Below are positions 5,539 through 6,552 of a stretch of 6,552 nt of DNA, in pieces. The notes under the pieces were generated by a model that had not been told where the DNA came from, did not search any database, and worked only from the letters and a program-made list of their open reading frames with translations. Made by a program: the position numbers and the translations under genes. Numbering within the stretch: position 1 is the stretch's first letter; each line of letters starts with the position of its first letter. Origin of the DNA: Microbacteriaceae bacterium (GTDB lineage Bacteria > Actinomycetota > Actinomycetes > Actinomycetales > Microbacteriaceae); assembly GCA_026785785.1 (NCBI GenBank), contig JAJAZI010000104.1, forward strand, positions 1 to 6,552. Reading direction: 5' to 3'.

Positions 5539-5580
5539 CTCGCGATAGGCCTCTTCACCCCTGCACAGGCTGTCCGCAGC

Positions 5581-5611
5581 GGCGGCTGTCCCCCGACGGG
5601 GAGACGCCGCC
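5581..5611 (+). terminator. Strong hairpin between the msrA unit and ssb
   Basis: GGCGGC (5581-5586) pairs with GCCGCC (5606-5611), GTC (5588-5590) with GAC (5603-5605) and CCCC (5591-5594) with GGGG (5598-5601), with one bulged base on each side and a GAC loop. It lies 42 bases after the stop of the 72-residue gene and 33 before the ssb start. No T run follows. It most likely ends or limits transcription of the msrA unit, but could also be a regulatory structure ahead of ssb. Confidence 0.45.
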
Positions 5612-5632
5612 CGGTCGGCCCCGGCAGTGCCG

Positions 5633-5638
5633 CACACT
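5633..5638 (+). promoter_or_regulatory. Possible -10 box of ssb
   Basis: CACACT is followed by six bases and ATG 5645. It fits the loose CA/TAnnnT form at the same spacing as the other starts in this window. There is no ribosome binding site before this ATG. The match to a -10 box is weak. Confidence 0.3.
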
Positions 5639-5644
5639 TGCGGC

Positions 5645-6196
5645 ATGACGACAGACACAATCATCATCACCGGCAACGTGGCATCCGTGCCCAATCACTA
5701 CACCAGCCGCGATGGCGTGGCGATCACGCGGTTCCGCCTCGCCTCGAATCTGGGTTACTTCGACAAGAAGTTGAACAAGTGGGTCGAGACAGAGACCAAC
5801 TTCTACTCGGTCTCCACCTACCGCAAGCTCGCCCTCAACGCCTATGCCTCGCTGAACAGCGGCGATGCCGTCGTACTGAGCGGTCGGCTGCACATCCGGC
5901 CCTGGCAGACCGCCGATAAGGCCGGCACCAACGTCGATATCGACGTCGACTGGATGGGGCACGACCTGACGCTCGGGACGGCGAGATGGACGAGATTATC
6001 GGCGGTCGCGGCGAACGACGTGGGCGCAGCGGCGGGCGAGCCGGTCGCACCGGCGCACGTGTGGTCGGAGGCCGCCGCGCCGACGGATCCCGATCAGGGT
6101 CAGTTCGGTGCAGCTGGCAACGCTCAGGCGGATTTCGACGGCGCCGAATCAGAACCGGGCGTTCGAGTCGACGATGGGGCCAGTGTGCCGTTCTAA
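5645..6196 (+). CDS. ssb: Single-stranded DNA-binding protein, secondary-type paralogue
   Basis: SSB coats single-stranded DNA in replication, repair and recombination, and recruits partners through its C-terminal tip. Of the 183 residues, about 1-115 are the OB fold: TIIITGNVASVPNHY, ITRFRLASN, then TNFYSVSTYRKLALNAYASLNSGDAVVLSG and a final strand IDVDWMGHDLTLG. Aromatic residues expected to stack on bases (Tyr, Phe and Trp in FYSVSTYR and RPWQ) are present. Residues 116-175 form the disordered Ala/Gly/Asp-rich tail. The end reads VDDGASVPF instead of the usual DDDIPF, so only part of the partner-binding tip is kept. The absence of ribosomal genes rpsF or rpsR next to it suggests this is not the housekeeping ssb but a second copy. 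I chose ATG 5645 over GTG 5627 because the OB strand begins straight after it and neither start has a ribosome binding site. The next gene starts 10 bp later. Confidence 0.9.
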   Translation: MTTDTIIITGNVASVPNHYTSRDGVAITRFRLASNLGYFDKKLNKWVETETNFYSVSTYRKLALNAYASLNSGDAVVLSGRLHIRPWQTADKAGTNVDIDVDWMGHDLTLGTARWTRLSAVAANDVGAAAGEPVAPAHVWSEAAAPTDPDQGQFGAAGNAQADFDGAESEPGVRVDDGASVPF

Positions 6197-6199
6197 GCT
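6194..6199 (+). promoter_or_regulatory. Candidate -10 box of the lipoprotein gene
   Basis: TAAGCT overlaps the ssb stop codon and is followed by seven bases and then ATG 6207. No ribosome binding site is visible, so the lipoprotein may also be made from a leaderless message besides any read-through from ssb. Confidence 0.35.
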
Positions 6200-6206
6200 T
6201 GCACCG

Positions 6207-6552
6207 ATGAGTGCACCACGCAGAAGGATTCGGACCGCGGCGCACAGGCCGGCGGTGGCTGCCGCCACACTCGGAATCGCCCTCGCCCTTACGCTCTCCG
6301 GATGCGGGGTGAGCAGCGCGCAGGTAGGGGCGTCCTCCGCGGCCGTCGATCCCTCGGGAGAGCCCGAGACCGACCCCGAGTCCGAGCCGGCCCCAGACAC
6401 CGCGCCGCCACCCGGGCCGGAGTTGGCTGCGGAGTTCGACCCCGACGGCACCGCCGACGAGAATCTCGCCTTCTTCGACGACGTGAACGCGCGCTTCCTC
6501 GCGGCCGATCCGTCGCCGGGAGGGCGCCCGATCGTCGACAACCTCGTGGCCG
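6207..6552 (+). CDS. Putative secreted lipoprotein, N-terminal part
   Basis: The frame runs off the right edge after 115 residues. The N-terminus is a classic lipoprotein signal: basic residues (RRRIR, HR), a hydrophobic stretch AVAAATLGIALALTLSG and the lipobox LSGC, with Cys33 as the lipidated residue. The mature protein would sit on the outer face of the membrane. Residues 46-75 are a Pro/Glu/Asp/Ser-rich spacer. From about 80 on, a folded domain begins: ENLAFFDDVNARFLAADPS, then GRPIVDNLVA. This start reminds me of a small uncharacterised lipoprotein family common in Microbacteriaceae (DUF6993-like). That name is from memory and not checked. ATG 6207 lies 10 bp after ssb. Function is unknown. 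Confidence 0.8.
   Translation, partial: MSAPRRRIRTAAHRPAVAAATLGIALALTLSGCGVSSAQVGASSAAVDPSGEPETDPESEPAPDTAPPPGPELAAEFDPDGTADENLAFFDDVNARFLAADPSPGGRPIVDNLVA

Noticed and set aside
5627..5644. GTG at 5627 as the ssb start
   Set aside because: It would add MPHTCG with no ribosome binding site; ATG 5645 begins directly at the OB-fold strand and has a -10-like box at the common spacing.
1..6552. A phage, CRISPR, toxin-antitoxin, defence or biosynthetic cluster
   Set aside because: No spaced repeats, integrase, nuclease or synthase motifs were seen on either strand; the only mobile trace is the ISL3 remnant.

Overview
The window comes from a high-GC Gram-positive genome. Its GC-rich codon use, TadE/TadG-type Flp pilus protein, ISL3-family transposase remnant, and short or missing leaders with a TAnnnT box just before the start codon all point to an actinobacterium. 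The general look of the genes suggests Microbacteriaceae; that rank is an inference from family resemblance, not a measured match.

Left part (1-1329). The 3' part of a TadG-like pilus gene runs on the + strand and stops at 540-542. Directly against it, on the - strand, lies the C-terminal piece of an ISL3-family transposase (539 to about 800). It carries a frameshift in a run of seven G and has lost its N-terminal part. The pilus gene seems to run into the end of this element and borrow its last codons and stop from it. From about 804 to 1329 I see no credible gene, only GC-rich inverted and direct repeats, including a folded segment just after the next gene's stop.

Middle part (1330-4654), all on the - strand. 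In transcription order: an aldo-keto reductase of the YghZ / L-glyceraldehyde 3-phosphate reductase group, a ten-helix EamA/DMT-type exporter 7 bp behind it, a 97-residue protein of unknown function, and a 298-residue protein with one membrane helix and an Ala/Pro-rich linker.

Right part (4760-6552), all on the + strand. msrA (peptide-methionine (S)-S-oxide reductase) diverges from the aldo-keto reductase across 105 bp and is followed by a 72-residue protein with a good ribosome binding site. This small protein shares a pattern with the 97-residue one. Next come an SSB paralogue with a degenerate acidic tail and the start of a lipoprotein cut by the window edge.

The msrA and aldo-keto reductase genes fit a theme of repairing oxidised protein and reducing reactive carbonyls, but there is no single integrated pathway. 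I found no phage, CRISPR, toxin-antitoxin or biosynthetic system. The most informative points are the IS-truncated pilus gene, the pair of small W...PAG...VG proteins, and the repeated TAnnnT-N6/7-ATG start arrangement.
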